Source: Punica granatum (taxonomy: Eukaryota > Streptophyta > Magnoliopsida > Myrtales > Lythraceae). From it: DNA of 64,000 nt. The stretch lies in the NCBI RefSeq assembly GCF_007655135.1, contig NC_045131.1, forward strand, positions 29,558,001 through 29,622,000. The letters are read 5' to 3'. Both the position numbers and the translations under genes were made by a program. Below are positions 62,157-64,000 of this stretch, one piece after another. Below the pieces are notes generated by a model. It searched no databases, was not told the origin of the DNA, and was given only the letters and a program-made list of their open reading frames with translations. Positions within the stretch are counted from its first letter, which is position 1. Each line of letters opens with the position of its first letter.

Positions 62157-63990
62157 ATGGTGAAGCTTCAATCAAGTGCGAGTTTAGTCGATGCTTCTTC
62201 TGCATTACGTACCATCGAGGAAGAAGTGAAAGTGAAGGGACAGAGCGTGAACATAGTCATAGCAGAGATATCAGCGGAGTTGCAGAGGGAGAAGCAGAGG
62301 AATGCAGAGCTCACGGAGAGAATATCAGTTCTTGAAGCTCAGATACAGCAAAGGGATAAGGAATCTTCTCTTCTCAATCGCAAAGCACAGGTACGATAAT
62401 ATGAACTTACCTCTTCGCTTTTATGTGGTGATGTTAATGAAAATGGTCACTTCGGGTGATAATATCTGCTGCTTAAATGAAGTTTAAAGACCTGTTGTTT
62501 CGGTATTGTCAGTGTTAGAGTTTCATTATTAGTTGATTTCATGGAATGCTTTCTTGTTTTGCTGCTAGAGATCGACCTCCCCGGTTACAGTCTTGGGGTC
62601 TTCGTACTTCAGTGATTTCATCGTGCTCTTAGAAGTCTTGCTCCCGATTCTCAATCTTCATCCTTTCCGATTTCTAGTGCTCATTGCATGTTTATTTTCT
62701 GTGTGGTTACTTTTTTTTTTTCCTCAGGGAAGTTGCCCTGGACATAGCTCGGGCAAAAGAAAGAGACTGGGGGTCGAGGAAGTTAGTGAGAGTACCCAAA
62801 ATGGACACAGTAAAAGCAAATCAGTCCTAGCGATCATCCCTAAAGCAAATCGAGAAGTGAAAGCTCGGTTTTCAGATTCTGAATGTTCCAAGGATGGGAA
62901 TTCTTGCTCTGGTATTGCTGGAAAAGAAGAAATTGTCCTCAACAATGAGCCGCTTGTTATAGATATGAATGCCGGGGCGGAGGGTAAGAAGGAAAAGAGT
63001 GAGAACATGGATGGAAATGAAGTGATCACTTTCCAGAAGGATACTTGCCATAAAAAGCCTTACAAAGTGGCTTTCTGCCCGAAAGAAGTCAAGAAGATCC
63101 TCGAGTTGGAGTTCCTCCTGCAAAAGAATGGTCAGTCCCACACTATGAGAAAGATCATCGCTTTTGCCTCCCTTGGGATAAGGCACGGTTACGAAGACCT
63201 GTACGAGTTAGACTACAACCACTTTAGAATTCTCAGGAAGGGAGAACCCTATATCTCTCCAAAAAATCCGGGGGTAAAGACTGCACTAACCAATCTTCAT
63301 CTTTTGGTCGCGTTCCCTAAGGAGAAGGGGGTTTTGATGGTCCATTTTGTTGTCAATTTACTTGGAAATAAATGAAATATCTTCTGTCACAGGAGCATGT
63401 TCTATACAAAAATCCTGTGTTTCGGCAGAAGATCTTCTTCCCAAACCAAGAGAACCCGACACTTTGTCCAGTCCAAATACTCGAGGAAGAGAAGGCAATG
63501 CGCCCTTCTGATTCTAGCTGTCCATCGTGCTTGTTCTTGTGCATCAAGTACGGCGGAAGCACGAGAAACCTCCCACAGAATGAGTATGCACCCCCAAAAA
63601 CCAAGCCCCTCTTTACGGTTCGGTAGTTCATGATGAATCTGTGGCTACCGGACTTTCAGTTACTTGAATAAAAAGACCTGCTGTTACTCCGTGAAAACCT
63701 GCCGCTGGATCCAATCTCATGATTGACTGATTTCTTCGTATTTTTCATAATTTATATGGATATCCGTCTGGTTTGATGCTCAGGTACGTGAGACAGCGAA
63801 TGGGAAAGAACAAGCTGAAGTCTTTTGGGCCATTAATGTGCAGAATGGCATTGCTGGTAAATGTACGCAGTGGAAGCTTCTTCTTCAAGGCAGTCGGGAT
63901 CACGCTCCTATTTATGGCTGGTTTGTCCGACGACTTAGTTCAGAGAGAAACCAAATATCGGAGCTTGGATTTGATTCAGAAATACTACAG
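62157..63990 (+). CDS. Coiled-coil protein with tyrosine-recombinase-like region (partial, 5' four exons)
   Basis: Exons 62157-62390, 62728-63273, 63393-63583 and 63784-63990; GT follows at 63991, so the gene continues beyond the window. The start ATG has a good plant context (CAACAATGG). Residues about 18-75 form a coiled coil (KQRNAELTERISVLEAQI). KRKR at 88-91 is a possible nuclear signal, and an acidic linker follows. Residues about 190-393 match the tyrosine-recombinase core in order: box I ASLGIRHGYEDLYELDY with Arg230, LCPV at 284-287 as in Crypton/DIRS/Ngaro recombinases, then SGSFFFKAVGITLLFMAG, DDLVQRETKYRSLD and IQKYYR with Tyr391. Where catalytic enzymes have His-x-x-Arg, this has Phe356 and Lys359, so recombination activity is doubtful. 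The intron-rich, unbroken frame argues for a host gene. No named homologue is known to me. Confidence 0.7.
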
Positions 63991-64000
63991 GTATAGCGAA

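Overview
This is nuclear DNA of a flowering plant, most likely a eudicot. Three intron-bearing or otherwise typical plant genes sit in long AT-rich stretches full of plant transposable elements: a large Tat/Ogre-like Ty3/gypsy family, an L1-type LINE, TRIM elements with an initiator-tRNA primer site, GTTTGG-ended MITEs, and Harbinger- and Helitron-like pieces. The retroelement proteins remind me of those common in pomegranate (Punica), but that is recollection and not proof.

Layout. 1-7279: a minus-strand Tat/Ogre-like element with LTR (4453-7279), primer site, leader, a stop-broken gag (3225-1168) and 3' non-coding sequence running off the left edge. 7280-14155: gene-poor DNA with a Harbinger-like element, a TRIM and MITEs. 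14156-17731: a 5'-truncated minus-strand LINE, split by a TRIM with a perfect 5-bp target duplication and by a MITE. 17732-30750: gene-poor DNA with TRIMs (one an LTR-internal-LTR-internal concatemer), an inverted MITE pair, an unidentified decayed coding locus (26120-27901, minus) and a 113-bp foldback. 30898-31521: an intronless S40/DUF584 senescence-regulator gene. 31945-42147: a MITE that seeded a four-unit tandem array of about 184 bp, a Helitron-like element, a TRIM cluster and a long repeat-like block. 42148-53081: a plus-strand relative of the first LTR element with LTR, primer site, broken ORF1, two minisatellite arrays of hairpin-forming units, and a truncated 3' LTR. 53529-53991: the 5' part of a minus-strand gene that appears cut off next to that LTR remnant.

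The right end is the genic part. A complete eight-exon calcium-dependent protein kinase gene (56489-59651) is followed by the first four coding exons of a gene leaving the window (62157-63990). I do not know a named plant homologue of the latter. Its protein has an N-terminal coiled coil, a KRKR basic patch and a C-terminal region whose motif order matches tyrosine recombinases of the Crypton/DIRS/Ngaro type. The first arginine and the terminal tyrosine are present, while the His-x-x-Arg box is replaced. It may be a domesticated, probably non-catalytic recombinase and is the most interesting item here.

The two large LTR elements are related from end to end (LTR tip, primer site, leader, 3' non-coding block). 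One keeps gag and has lost ORF1; the other keeps ORF1 and has no gag-pol. Neither can be autonomous. All splice sites, repeat boundaries and homologies were read by eye; no database search was possible.
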